64,000 nucleotides of DNA, from assembly GCF_018919175.1 (NCBI RefSeq), contig NZ_JAHLQL010000007.1, positions 62,001-126,000 of the forward strand. The letters are read 5' to 3'. Under the pieces are notes generated by a model, which saw nothing but the letters and a program-made list of their open reading frames with translations, did not search any database and was not told where the DNA came from. Positions within the stretch are counted from its first letter, which is position 1; the number at the start of each line of letters is the position of its first letter. The translations under genes were made by a program, and so were the position numbers. This stretch comes from Clostridium simiarum. GTDB lineage: Bacteria > Bacillota > Clostridia > Clostridiales > Clostridiaceae. Below, piece by piece: positions 1-8,959 of this stretch.

Positions 1-289
1 CATATTTTTACTCCTTTATTCAGTATAAATTATCCCTACTTTTTATAATTTTACCATTATTTACGCTTATAATTAGTATACCATTACTAATTATATTAAA
101 AAAGAAATTAACAGTTTTAAGTAAAAATATTCATATCTTGAATGTATGTTTGTATATTTTTCATTATCAATGCCAATTATATAATTGGGTTAATTTACAG
201 TAGAAAGAAGGTTTAGATATAGATTACAATAAAATAGAAGATACTGCACTAAAGAAAATATCTATAAATTATTTTGTATTTTGTGTTGA

Positions 290-470
290 TTGAAGGAGTA
301 CATATTGATATTATTATTGAATTAGCAAAAGCAAATCATAACTGAGACATCCTTGGTTCCATTATTTTAAGTCAATTCCTTTGGATGTTTACGAAAAAAA
401 TATACCTGCCATCAGCCTTTATGAAAAATGTGGTTTTAAATATATTGATACAGTTGACTTGGAACTTTGA
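290..470 (+). pseudogene. GNAT acetyltransferase remnant
   Basis: The frame at 381-470 reads LDVYEKNIPAISLYEKCGFK and then YIDTVDLEL before a TGA. This is the typical C-terminal acetyl-CoA-binding end of a GNAT N-acetyltransferase (the N-x-x-A-x-x-L-Y-x-K-x-G-F pattern). The upstream half of the domain is missing: 295-345 gives only a short open stretch ending in TGA, in another frame, and there is no start codon with a ribosome site. I read it as the decayed tail of an acetyltransferase gene. The family call is fairly safe from the motif; the exact left boundary is a guess. Confidence 0.6.
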
Positions 471-550
471 AATTACGACTTGAATTTGTTTAGACTATAT
501 GAAAAATTGCTATGAAATAATGATGATAATAAGGAAATTATGAACTAAAA

Positions 551-660
551 AATACCGTAAACTCATTACTGGTATGCTCCCCTTAAATTAGACAGATTAA
601 AAAATAAAAATCTGTTGCTGGAAAGGGGAGCATATCATACTGAATAATACGGTAATTTTA
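551..660. repeat. Long imperfect inverted repeat
   Basis: TATGCTCCCC at 573-582 is mirrored by GGGGAGCATA at 625-634, and ACAGATT by AATCTGT closer to the centre. An outer TACCGTA/TACGGTA pair lies near 554 and 649. The whole stretch folds as one large hairpin between two decayed genes. It could be a terminator, or the two fused ends of a lost insertion element; I see no transposase. Confidence 0.55.
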
Positions 661-664
661 ATTT

Positions 665-793
665 TTATTCATTTATGAATTCTCTATAAAGTTTATCAGC
701 AATTAAAAATATTTCTTTATCCTTAGCTATATCTGATAACATTCTTATTTCATCATAACTTTTAATTAGATAGCAAAATATAAAAGCTATACA
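665..793 (-). pseudogene. C-terminal gene fragment, unknown
   Basis: The minus strand has an open stretch of about 43 codons ending in TAA at 665. It contains KSYDEIRMLSDIAKDKEIF followed by LIADKLYREFINE. Codon choice and composition look like real Clostridium coding sequence, but there is a stop just upstream at 794-796 and no ribosome site in front of the only internal ATG. I take it as the surviving C-terminus of a broken gene. The family is not recognised. Confidence 0.4.
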
Positions 794-1056
794 TTAGGTA
801 TAATTAAAAATCTATTTCTTAATCCCAAACCTTTTGTTGGAATCTTTCATACTAAACTAATAAAAGTTATAGTCAAAACCCTGCAAATTAATACATAGAG
901 CTAAAACGCCCCAGATTATACCATTAACTGGACACGGATAAATCTTCTCTAGAGCTTTTTAGACATATAGGCATTTCCCTATATCCATTACACATGAAAA
1001 GAGGAAATCTCATTCATTGTGACACGAAAAACATAGCGCATTCCCCTTATTTAATC

Positions 1057-1725
1057 TTAAAAACCAGAACTTATAGTACTAGGTAATCCTAAGTAATCTA
1101 TATCTTCATCTTGAAAAACCTCTGTATAGTTATTAGCTCTTTGTAATGTAACAACATATTTATTTTTATCTCCAGATACACTACCTAAAAGCCAATAGCC
1201 ATTTTTGTTTTGATTATCTGAAAAAGCTACACAGACAATTCTTCCTATATATTTCATGGCAAAATTGTAATTATCCTCCTTTGTATAATAACCAGAAGGC
1301 GGAATCAAACAGGGATCTGATGGTGAACCTACTGGGGGACCTGGTATTTGTCCTTCCTCTTCCTTCTCTTTATATGGAAAACAAGGTCCTGCACTTATAA
1401 TATCAACCATCCATTCAAAGTTTTCTACGTTATTATTAGGTCTTTCTAGTGTGAGAATAATACGTTTCTCATCGTTACTAACCCCATTAAGCCTCCACCA
1501 ACCATTATTGAACTGCAGTTCTTTAACAAAACAAACCCAAATAAAATTACCATTACATGATTTAACTAATTCAAGAAATGACTGTCTAGTAGATGCAAAT
1601 TTAGGACAAGTGTGTGTTTCTGTTGGTAACCACTTTAATGGCGCTGACTGTCTACTAAAAGTGTTACCATAACAATAAAATGACATCCAATAGCAATAAG
1701 GACATTGATAATACTGACATATCAT
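1057..1725 (-). CDS. Unknown Cys/Tyr-rich protein with internal duplication
   Basis: Family not recognised. The 222-residue product starts at an ATG with a strong AGGAGG site 6-7 bases upstream. Residues 1-20 are very rich in Cys and Tyr (MICQYYQCPYCYW...). Two similar blocks follow, at about 48-112 and 152-216. Each has a F-x-x-x-x-C/I-G start, an NGWW/NGYW motif, a run like V(S)NDEKRIILTLERPNNN against V(S)GDKNKYVVTLQRANNY, and an acidic end. A Pro/Gly-rich linker around residues 120-145 joins them. There is no signal peptide or membrane segment. Cys/Tyr-rich ends of this kind occur in spore-surface proteins, but that role is only a guess. The gene stands alone among decayed genes. Confidence 0.75.
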   Translation of the reverse strand: MICQYYQCPYCYWMSFYCYGNTFSRQSAPLKWLPTETHTCPKFASTRQSFLELVKSCNGNFIWVCFVKELQFNNGWWRLNGVSNDEKRIILTLERPNNNVENFEWMVDIISAGPCFPYKEKEEEGQIPGPPVGSPSDPCLIPPSGYYTKEDNYNFAMKYIGRIVCVAFSDNQNKNGYWLLGSVSGDKNKYVVTLQRANNYTEVFQDEDIDYLGLPSTISSGF

Positions 1726-2412
1726 AATTTTCCTCCTGTTATATGTTGTTTAAGGTATTACCCGTAATTATATAATATGAAAATGAAATATAATCGTGAT
1801 TTTATAAAGTACAGAAGGAATTAAATAGATCAGATACATTCCTAGGAATTATAGAATCTTTATAGTATGAATGATAAGTTGCTGTGCCGCTATAATATAA
1901 AAAAATCCCAATAGTTTTAGGCATTAGTTTTTGTGACTTTTTTTCATAAAACTCAATTGATAAATCTATTACTAATAGTTTTAGACATTAGTTTTTGTAA
2001 CTTTCATATCTTATATGAATTCTTATACAATTATAAGTCATTCTCATATCATTGAATCCAAAAACACTACTGGTGCATCACTTGCACTTTTGCATATTTA
2101 CAATGCCTCACTTTCATTTTTCTGTTTTTACCAGCTTTCCTTTAGCTTTCTTTTGAGTTTGTTTCCAACTAAAACTTATCTCACACCCTTGCCACAACAA
2201 TCTATTCTTACATTGTATTCCATGTGTAATATTGCTAAGAGTTTTTATAAGAATCATTTGATTATAAGACCTATCTTTATTAATCTAAATAATTATTTAA
2301 TAAATTGAAATACTAAAGTTATTAAATATATTTATTTTTATAATAAACTATTTATTTTTTGCAAGTTTTAATATATAATCTTGCATATAGTAAATTTGAA
2401 AGGTGGCTAGCT
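1726..2412. other. Gene-poor intergenic region
   Basis: About 690 bases without a supported gene. It holds two near-identical 31-base copies (AATAGTTTTAG[G/A]CATTAG...) at 1910-1940 and 1974-2004, differing at two positions and separated by 33 bases. An open frame at 2015-2308 lacks a ribosome site and has no protein-like composition, so I do not call it. Confidence 0.6.
1910..2004 (+). repeat. Two-copy direct repeat (31 bases each)
   Basis: Copies at 1910-1940 and 1974-2004 match at about 29 of 31 bases. They lie about 400 bases upstream of the glutamate carrier gene. Function unknown; a duplicated regulatory site or a simple local duplication are both possible. Confidence 0.6.
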
Positions 2413-3594
2413 ATGGATATAAAATTAGATATGATTCAAACTGTAGCCTTATCTATTGCAACATATTATTTAGGTTTATGGATAAGAGGAAAGATAAGAT
2501 TATTAGATAAGCTTTGTATACCCGCTCCATTAATAGGAGGAATTATTTTTGCATTATTTAACTTAATATTAAGAGAAAATAACCTACTTACATTATCTTT
2601 AGATACCACTCTTCAAAATCCATTTATGATTATGTTCTTTACCACTATAGGTTTAGGCGCTAGTTTAAAGCTTATAAAAAAAGGTGGATTTCAAGTAATA
2701 GTATTTTTCATATTAGCTCTAGTTCTAGTTATTCTCCAGGATGTACTGGGAATATTTTTAGCAAAAGCTCTTAACGCAAACCCTCTTTTAGGTCTTATCG
2801 CAGGATCAATAACCATGACTGGCGGTCATGGTACTGGTGCCACCTGGGGAGCTTTATTTGAAAAAAATTTAGGCTTTAGTGGAGCTACAACTGTAGCTAT
2901 GGCTGCTGCTACCTTTGGAATAATAGTTGGAAGTTTAATAGGTGGCCCTATAGCAAAAAATCTTATAGGAAAATACAATTTAACCCCAAAACCTGATGAG
3001 TTTATGGTTCATGGGAAAGATGATACCGACAGCATTAATTATACTGAACTCTTTAGAACCCTTTCTATAATAGCAATTTCTATGGCATTGGGTTCAGTAT
3101 TAGAATCACTATTAAAAAGCATAAATCTTACCCTTCCCTCTTACATTAACGCCATGATAATAGCAGCTATAATTTTAAACCTAGGAGAGAGCAGTGGCAG
3201 ATGGCATATAAATGAAAAATGTGTAGATGCCTTAGGAAATATAGCATTAAATATATTCTTATCTATGGCACTAATCAACCTTCAAATATGGCAATTAAAA
3301 GGCATGGTAGGTCCTATGTTTATAATATTAATTGGTCAATCAATACTTATGATTACTTTTTCATACTTTATAACCTTTACTTTTATGGGGAAAGATTATG
3401 ATGCAGCAGTAATTTCAGCTGGTCACTGTGGCTTCGGCATGGGCTCTACACCTAATGGCATAGCTAATATGAACTCCATTACAGAAAAATACGGCCTAGC
3501 TCCTAAAGCCTTCTTTATCCTCCCCATTGTAGGTGCTTTTTTAATAGACTTTGCCAACTCTATAGTCATAACCATCCTAGTAAATTTGCTTTGA
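2413..3594 (+). CDS. gltS: Sodium/glutamate symporter GltS
   Basis: A 393-residue inner-membrane carrier that imports glutamate with sodium ions. The protein is almost entirely hydrophobic helices. It carries the two inverted-repeat hairpin signatures of the GltS family: MTGGHGTGATWGALF around residue 137 and the matching AGHCGFGMGSTPNGIAN around residue 336, where the twin GHxGxG motifs form the substrate and sodium site. The ATG at 2413 is chosen because AAAGGTGG lies 7 bases upstream; an upstream TTG at 2359 has no ribosome site. The gene stands alone. Its stop codon overlaps the first bases of a GC-rich palindrome that probably ends transcription. Family assignment is secure. Confidence 0.93.
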   Translation: MDIKLDMIQTVALSIATYYLGLWIRGKIRLLDKLCIPAPLIGGIIFALFNLILRENNLLTLSLDTTLQNPFMIMFFTTIGLGASLKLIKKGGFQVIVFFILALVLVILQDVLGIFLAKALNANPLLGLIAGSITMTGGHGTGATWGALFEKNLGFSGATTVAMAAATFGIIVGSLIGGPIAKNLIGKYNLTPKPDEFMVHGKDDTDSINYTELFRTLSIIAISMALGSVLESLLKSINLTLPSYINAMIIAAIILNLGESSGRWHINEKCVDALGNIALNIFLSMALINLQIWQLKGMVGPMFIILIGQSILMITFSYFITFTFMGKDYDAAVISAGHCGFGMGSTPNGIANMNSITEKYGLAPKAFFILPIVGAFLIDFANSIVITILVNLL

Positions 3595-3628
3595 CCCCCG
3601 GGGGTATATTTCCCGGGTTATTTCCCAG
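3593..3628. repeat. GC-rich palindromic repeat, copy 1
   Basis: Core GACCCCCGGGGGT at 3593-3605, followed by TATTTCCC and TTATTTCCC. It sits between the convergent gltS and ABC permease genes with almost no other space, so it probably also works as a two-way terminator. It is one of six copies in this window. Confidence 0.8.
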
Positions 3629-3631
3629 ATT

Positions 3632-4441
3632 CTAAAGAAATAATGCGCCTAAAGCCAATGGAACTATAGCTACTAAAGCTATAAATGCACTTTTGGATTT
3701 AGATGTATTGTTATTATCTAATCTAAAAAGATATGCGGCTAATAGATAGCTTAATACACCTGTAGCCAGCAATATACTAAGAGAATATACTGGTTTAAAA
3801 GCTGACTTTTCTTGAACAACTAAGGATTGAAAGGCATCCATAGCATAGGTTGTAGGAAGTAATTTACTGAATCCCTTAATAGATTTAGGTAATGAATCTA
3901 AGGGCATCATAAGCCCACCAATAAGCATAGAAGGCAAAAATAATACTTGTGCATAAATTACAGTAACAGATGTATTATTTGATATCATTCCAATAAGAAG
4001 AGCTAATCCTGAACAGGCAATTGCCATGGTAGCAAATATCAGTGCCAAAGCCCCAATGTTTTCTGGTAGCTTTGCATCAAATAAAGTAGGAGCACTGATT
4101 AGTATAATTATAGTCACTATAACTGTATGAAAAATAGTTGAGATGGTTGGTATGGCCAGCATAGAAAATTTAGGTATGCCATTGATTTTATAACTTCTAA
4201 AGATTCCATTATTTCTAGATGTAACTAATGTGTTTGGCATGCCTAAAACTGTACCTACCAATAGAGTAAAAAATATCATAGATGGGATTAGTATGTCTTT
4301 ATATTGAGGATTTAATTGAGGCATTATGCCTCCCATAGCTAAGTAAAAACCAAGTGGAAATATATAATTCATAAGCAATAAAGTCTTGTCTCTTATGCCT
4401 GTTTTTAAATCAAATAAAAAATGTATTGCAAAGGATTTCAT
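3632..4441 (-). CDS. ABC-2 type exporter permease
   Basis: A 269-residue membrane subunit of an ABC exporter. Six hydrophobic segments are visible. The fourth-to-fifth region carries the ABC-2 feature PSMLIGGLMMPLDSLPKSIKGFSKLLPTTYAMD (about residues 170-200), typical of the ABC2_membrane/DrrB-type family. The start ATG at 4441 overlaps the stop region of the upstream ATPase by four bases, so the two are translationally coupled. The substrate is unknown; relatives export drugs, lipids or peptides. The family is clear, the specific cargo is not. Confidence 0.85.
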   Translation of the reverse strand: MKSFAIHFLFDLKTGIRDKTLLLMNYIFPLGFYLAMGGIMPQLNPQYKDILIPSMIFFTLLVGTVLGMPNTLVTSRNNGIFRSYKINGIPKFSMLAIPTISTIFHTVIVTIIILISAPTLFDAKLPENIGALALIFATMAIACSGLALLIGMISNNTSVTVIYAQVLFLPSMLIGGLMMPLDSLPKSIKGFSKLLPTTYAMDAFQSLVVQEKSAFKPVYSLSILLATGVLSYLLAAYLFRLDNNNTSKSKSAFIALVAIVPLALGALFL

Positions 4442-5331
4442 CTTACCCCTCCTACAGAAGTTATTTCTAAAAATCTCTCCTCTAATGATGGTCTCTCTAC
4501 CCTAAGGTCTATCAAAGTATCTTCTTTTGAATCAATTAAATTGATAATTTCAGTTACCTTATGCCCAGGATTATCTGTATAAAAAACATAATACTCATCA
4601 GAAACCTTACTTTCAGTTCCTTCAAGACTATTACCTACAGTTCTAACGGATACCTTTGTTAAAGCTGATCCTGAAGCTGTTATCTCCTTGGGACTACCTA
4701 TAACCACAATCTTACCCTTTAGTAAAATTGCTATTCTATCTGCCATCTTTTCAGCTTCAGACATATCATGGGTTGCAAGGATTATAGTTGTTCCAGAGTC
4801 CTTCAGTTCCTTCATAACATCATGAAGCACAATTCTAGATTGCACATCTAAGGATGCTGTTGGTTCATCTAATATAAGAATCTCCGGATTATGAACTACC
4901 GCTAAGGCTATAGCAAGTCTTCTTTGTTCTCCTCCAGAAAGAGCATGATATTGTGTGTTAAGCTTATTATCAATATTTAACCTCTTCAACAAGCCATATC
5001 TAGGTTTAACTTCATGGTATGATGAAAATAATTCCATGGCTTCTTTGACTTTTATGTTAGGCGGCAGTGATGAAGATTGTAGTTGAACCCCTACAAGATT
5101 TTTTAATTTACTAGCCTCTTTCCATGGATTTAACCCCAAAATTTCCATAACTCCTGACTCAATAGTTCTTAACCCTTCTAGACATTCTAATGTAGTTGTC
5201 TTTCCAGCACCATTGGGACCTAGTATACCAAATATTTCACCCTTTTTAACTTTAAAGCTAATCCCATCCACCGCTTTAAAGTCTCCATAATACTTAGTAA
5301 AACCATCAACCTTTATAGCTATCTCACCCAT
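4438..5331 (-). CDS. ABC exporter ATPase
   Basis: A 297-residue ATP-binding subunit that drives the adjoining permease. Visible motifs in order: Walker A GPNGAGKTTT near residue 38, the Q-loop region VGVQLQSS, the signature LSGGEQRRL near 138, Walker B LILDEPTAS near 158 and the switch histidine in ATHD. Residues beyond 220 form the C-terminal extension common in DrrA/CcmA-type exporters. The start ATG has a GGGG-type ribosome site. No regulator gene is adjacent. A copy of the GC-rich palindrome lies just upstream. Confidence 0.9.
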   Translation of the reverse strand: MGEIAIKVDGFTKYYGDFKAVDGISFKVKKGEIFGILGPNGAGKTTTLECLEGLRTIESGVMEILGLNPWKEASKLKNLVGVQLQSSSLPPNIKVKEAMELFSSYHEVKPRYGLLKRLNIDNKLNTQYHALSGGEQRRLAIALAVVHNPEILILDEPTASLDVQSRIVLHDVMKELKDSGTTIILATHDMSEAEKMADRIAILLKGKIVVIGSPKEITASGSALTKVSVRTVGNSLEGTESKVSDEYYVFYTDNPGHKVTEIINLIDSKEDTLIDLRVERPSLEERFLEITSVGGVR

Positions 5332-5351
5332 ACAAATCCCCCCATTCTTTT

Positions 5352-5394
5352 GACCCCCGGGGGTGTATTTCCCAACTTATTTCCCACACCCGGG
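5352..5394. repeat. GC-rich palindromic repeat, copy 2
   Basis: GACCCCCGGGGGTGTATTTC starts at 5352. A second TTTCCC and a further CACCCGGG half-site follow up to 5394. It lies upstream of the ABC ATPase start, in line with that gene's leader rather than at a gene end, unlike copies 1, 4 and 6. Confidence 0.8.
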
Positions 5395-5400
5395 ATACTA

Positions 5401-5726
5401 ATCTTTCATTTTTAATTTTTTCTTATAATCTCTAATGTTTTCTTGGAAATTTAATCTGTTTTTATACTTTTTAACCTCTCTATACTCTTTAATCTCTTTT
5501 TGTACTTTTTAATCTCTTTATAATTTTTAATCTTTTTTATAATCTCTAACCTCTTTATAATTTTTAATCTTTTTTATAATCTCTAACCTTTTTATAAGCT
5601 TTAATCTTTTTTTATAATCTCTAACATCTAATCTAAATGAAAAACATCTTTTATAATCTCTAACGTCTAATCTAAATACAAAACATCTTTTATAATCTCT
5701 AACATCTAATCTAAATGCGAAACATC
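5401..5726 (-). repeat. Tandem array growing out of a gene 3' end
   Basis: Three 39-base units at 5610-5648, 5649-5687 and 5688-5726 differ at only a few positions. The third includes the last seven codons of the histidine phosphatase gene (DVSHLD and stop). From 5401 to 5609 the same motifs (TTTATAATCTCTAA, TTTTTAATCT) continue as a decayed, shorter-period array. Unit length is a multiple of three, and the copies keep the tail pattern D-V-x-(H/Y)-L-D-stop, read on the minus strand. Confidence 0.8.
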
Positions 5727-6311
5727 AGCCTCTAGAATAAATTTCATTTTTTTATCTATTACCTCCAGTACCGTAAGACTTGTATCATTTATGTAAGGAA
5801 GATCCCAAAAACCTTCTATAGAATGATCTTTAACGATTAAGGAAATTGCTTTTATAACACAGGTATGTGTAACTATTAGAATGTTTTCATAGCACTCTTT
5901 ACTAATGAGCTCATTTAATCCGTTCTTTATTCTATGTATTAATTCATCAAAGCTTTCCCCATTAATGGCTTCAAATAACTGCGGTTTATTCCAAAAATTC
6001 TCATACTGCTGAGGATAAATTTCTTTTATTTCTGGGTAAGTCATACCTTCCCAGACTCCAAAATTCATTTCTTTTAAAGCCTCATTTATTACTATCTCTG
6101 TATCTTTATTTCCTCTAATATGTTTTGCTGTATCAACAGCTCGTCCTAAAGGGCTACAATAAATTACATCAAAGTTCATATGCCTTAAACTCTCCCCAAG
6201 CTTTTTAGCATTATAAACCCCACTTTCCGTCAAATCTGAATTTTGGCATCCCTGCATCCTTCCCTCTTTATTCCATTGGGTTTGTCCATGTCTTGTTATG
6301 TATATATTCAA
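5706..6311 (-). CDS. Histidine phosphatase family protein (phosphoglycerate-mutase-like)
   Basis: A 201-residue cytoplasmic phosphatase of the branch-1 histidine phosphatase superfamily. The nucleophile motif RHGQTQWN is at residues 7-14, the conserved GxxxNSDLTESG at 21-32, the catalytic acid region EMNFGVWEG near 87, and the second histidine in ILIVTHTCVIKA near 150. In clostridia such proteins are often annotated as CobC (alpha-ribazole phosphatase) or sugar phosphatases; nothing here decides the substrate. The start is a TTG with AGAGG six bases upstream. The last seven codons are shared with a tandem array that continues downstream. Confidence 0.88.
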   Translation of the reverse strand: MNIYITRHGQTQWNKEGRMQGCQNSDLTESGVYNAKKLGESLRHMNFDVIYCSPLGRAVDTAKHIRGNKDTEIVINEALKEMNFGVWEGMTYPEIKEIYPQQYENFWNKPQLFEAINGESFDELIHRIKNGLNELISKECYENILIVTHTCVIKAISLIVKDHSIEGFWDLPYINDTSLTVLEVIDKKMKFILEADVSHLD

Positions 6312-6616
6312 GTATATCCTCTCACTTTCTAATATTTGTCATAACTTAATTATAATGGACTTTATAATTATATGTAACAAAATATTTTAAAATTCTAAAA
6401 ATTGCTTATGAAAACTTAGAATATTCAAATCTTTAACTCATGTTTCTAGTCTATTAAGCTATGTTTTAAAAATAGTTTGGTGATAATAATTTCTTTATAA
6501 TTATTATTATATTTAAGAGTGTTATATAAAGATATGGAGGTAAAGTAATCTATTCAGCTATTTTATACTTTTCCTAAGTTTACAAAAGTATCTAAGGTAA
6601 TTTATAATAACAATTG

Positions 6617-6663
6617 CAACTATATGTTGTGCTTACATAAAAGCACATCACAATATGTAGTAC
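6617..6663 (+). promoter_or_regulatory. Paired NrdR boxes
   Basis: Two matches to the NrdR box core CwAtATaTwG: CTATATGTTG at 6620-6629 and CAATATGTAG at 6651-6660, each with partly conserved aca/tgt flanks. Their equivalent positions are 31 bases apart, three helical turns, which is the known NrdR spacing. They lie 25-70 bases before the nrdA start, so repression of the reductase operon by NrdR is expected. The nrdR gene itself is not in the window. Confidence 0.75.
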
Positions 6664-6687
6664 ACGTTACTGAGAGGGGCTACAAAC

Positions 6688-8943
6688 ATGAATTATAATA
6701 TAAGTTTTGAACTTGATAGATTAAAAGAAATATGCGAATTCGCTTGTGAAGATATTTATAAAAATGATGAGGTATATAATCCAGAGAGGCTTTTAAAATC
6801 TCTAGAAAATATAATAAGAGAAGGTATGAGCGAAAAGGAGCTATTAAAATCCATAATACAATGCGCCTTAGAGCTTACTAATGCCTTAGAACCTAAATGG
6901 GAGTTTGCTGCTACAAAACTTTATATGCATAGCATGTACAGAGAAGTGGCTGAAAATAGAGGGATAAATAATGAAACTATAGGTTACGGAAATTTATATA
7001 CTTTAATAAAGGACCTTACAGAGAAAGGTTTATATGGTAAGTACATATTAGAAAACTATAGCAAAGAAGAAATTGATGAATTAGAAAAACACATAGTACC
7101 TGAAAGAGACTATTTATTTACCTACAGCGGTATAAATTTAGTATACAAAAGATATCTAATACAAAGTGGGGATAGGAAAGTTTTAGAGCTCCCTCAAGAG
7201 ATGTTTATGGGCATATCCTTACATCTAGCTATGAGGGAAGATAAATCCAACAGATTATACTGGGTTAAAAGATTTTATGATGTGCTTAGCAGTCTAAAAG
7301 CTACCATGGCAACCCCTACTATGTCTAACGCTAGAAAGCCTTACAATCAACTAAGTTCTTGCTTTATAGATACTGTAGGTGACAGCCTTCAGGGAATTTA
7401 TAAAAGCTTAGATAACTTTGCGAAGGTGTCAAAATTTGGCGGTGGAATGGGCATATACATGGGTAAGGTTAGAGCCTTAGGTTCTGACATAAGAAATTAC
7501 AAGGGAGCCTCTGGTGGAGTAATTCCTTGGATAAAGCTTTTTAATGATACTGCTATTGCCGTAGATCAACTGGGCATGAGAACTGGCAGCGTCTCTATAT
7601 GGCTAGACGTTTGGCATAGAGACTTTCCTGAATTTTTGCAGCTTAAGACCAATAATGGGGATGACCGGAAAAAAGCCCACGATGTCTTTCCTGGGATATG
7701 CTACCCAGATTTATTTTGGGAACTTGCAGAAAATGATATAAATGCAACTTGGTACATGATGTGTCCCCATGAAATAAAGAAAGTAAAAGGTTATGAGCTA
7801 TGCGACTTTTACGGGAAAGAATGGGAAGAGCGATACCTTGACTGTGTTAAAGATCCTAATATAGAAAAAAGAGAGATGATAGTAAAAGACATTATAAAAC
7901 TCATAATAAAGAGTGCCTCTGAAACAGGAACTCCTTTTACCTTCAATAGAGACACTGCAAATAGATTAAACCCTAATAAACATAAAGGAATGATATATTC
8001 TTCAAATCTTTGTACTGAAATAATGCAAAACATGAGCCCACTGGAATTTATGCAAGAAGAGATAAAAGATGAAAATGGAGATACTATAGTAATGGAAAAG
8101 ACAAAGCCTGGCGATTTTGTAGTATGTAATCTTTCTTCCATAGTGCTAGGTCGTGTTGATGTAACAGACACTAAGGAACTTGAGCACATAGTAGAAACTC
8201 AAATTAGAGCCATGGACAATGTAATAGATTTGAATTACTATTCAGTTCCTTACGCTAAGATTACCAATAAGATCTATAGATCCATAGGGCTTGGAACTAG
8301 CGGATATCACCATATGCTTGTTAATAATAATATAGATTTTGAAAGTGATGAGCATATAGACTTTGTAGATAAAGTCTATGAAAATATAAATTATTTTGCT
8401 ATAAAAGCAAGTATGAATATAGCTAAAGAAAAGGGTGGCTACAGCTACTTCAAAGGTTCTGACTGGGAAACTGGAGAATACTTCGATTTAAGAGGATACA
8501 AATCAGATCGCTGGATAAAGCTTAAAGAAGATGTAAATAAAAATTCTATAAGAAATGCCTATATTTTAGCAGTGGCTCCTAATGGCTCTACAGCTACTAT
8601 TGCAGGAACCACAGAGGGCATAGATCCTATAATGGATAGATTTTATTTCGAAGAAAAAAGAGGGATAATAACTCCTAAAGTAGCCCCAGATATAAATGAA
8701 GAAAACTTCCATCTTTATAAATCAGCCTATGAAATAGATCAACATTGGTGCATAAAAGCCAATGCTGCAAGGCAAAAACACATAGATCAAAGCCAGTCCT
8801 TTAATTTATATATAACAACAAAATACACCATGAGACAAATACTAAATCTTTATATAGATGCTTGGAGACAAGGAGTTAAAAGTATATATTATGTTAGATC
8901 AAAATCTTTAGTGGTAGAACACTGCGAGAGCTGTTCTGTATAG
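6688..8943 (+). CDS. nrdA: Ribonucleotide reductase class I, alpha subunit
   Basis: A 751-residue catalytic subunit that reduces ribonucleoside diphosphates to deoxy forms for DNA synthesis. The active-site set is intact: C225 (QLSSCF), N440-C442-E444 (SNLCTEI), C480 (VVCNLSS), the Tyr pair in KSIYYVR that relays the radical, and the C-terminal reducible pair C746-C749 (HCESC). The N-terminal ATP-cone is partial: the usual V-x-K-R-D-G opening strand is missing and the protein starts at ISFELDRLKEICEFAC, so dATP feedback through this site is doubtful. The start is the ATG preceded by GAGAGGGG. nrdB follows after 16 bases. Twin NrdR boxes lie upstream. Confidence 0.95.
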   Translation: MNYNISFELDRLKEICEFACEDIYKNDEVYNPERLLKSLENIIREGMSEKELLKSIIQCALELTNALEPKWEFAATKLYMHSMYREVAENRGINNETIGYGNLYTLIKDLTEKGLYGKYILENYSKEEIDELEKHIVPERDYLFTYSGINLVYKRYLIQSGDRKVLELPQEMFMGISLHLAMREDKSNRLYWVKRFYDVLSSLKATMATPTMSNARKPYNQLSSCFIDTVGDSLQGIYKSLDNFAKVSKFGGGMGIYMGKVRALGSDIRNYKGASGGVIPWIKLFNDTAIAVDQLGMRTGSVSIWLDVWHRDFPEFLQLKTNNGDDRKKAHDVFPGICYPDLFWELAENDINATWYMMCPHEIKKVKGYELCDFYGKEWEERYLDCVKDPNIEKREMIVKDIIKLIIKSASETGTPFTFNRDTANRLNPNKHKGMIYSSNLCTEIMQNMSPLEFMQEEIKDENGDTIVMEKTKPGDFVVCNLSSIVLGRVDVTDTKELEHIVETQIRAMDNVIDLNYYSVPYAKITNKIYRSIGLGTSGYHHMLVNNNIDFESDEHIDFVDKVYENINYFAIKASMNIAKEKGGYSYFKGSDWETGEYFDLRGYKSDRWIKLKEDVNKNSIRNAYILAVAPNGSTATIAGTTEGIDPIMDRFYFEEKRGIITPKVAPDINEENFHLYKSAYEIDQHWCIKANAARQKHIDQSQSFNLYITTKYTMRQILNLYIDAWRQGVKSIYYVRSKSLVVEHCESCSV

Positions 8944-8959
8944 GAGGGAGTTTATAATT

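Noticed and set aside
2015..2308. 97-codon frame on the plus strand
   Set aside because: No ribosome site, low-complexity Ser/Leu/Tyr composition, and it overlaps non-coding repeats.
5610..5726. CRISPR array candidate
   Set aside because: Units are direct tandem copies without unique spacers, and the last one is coding. No cas genes nearby.
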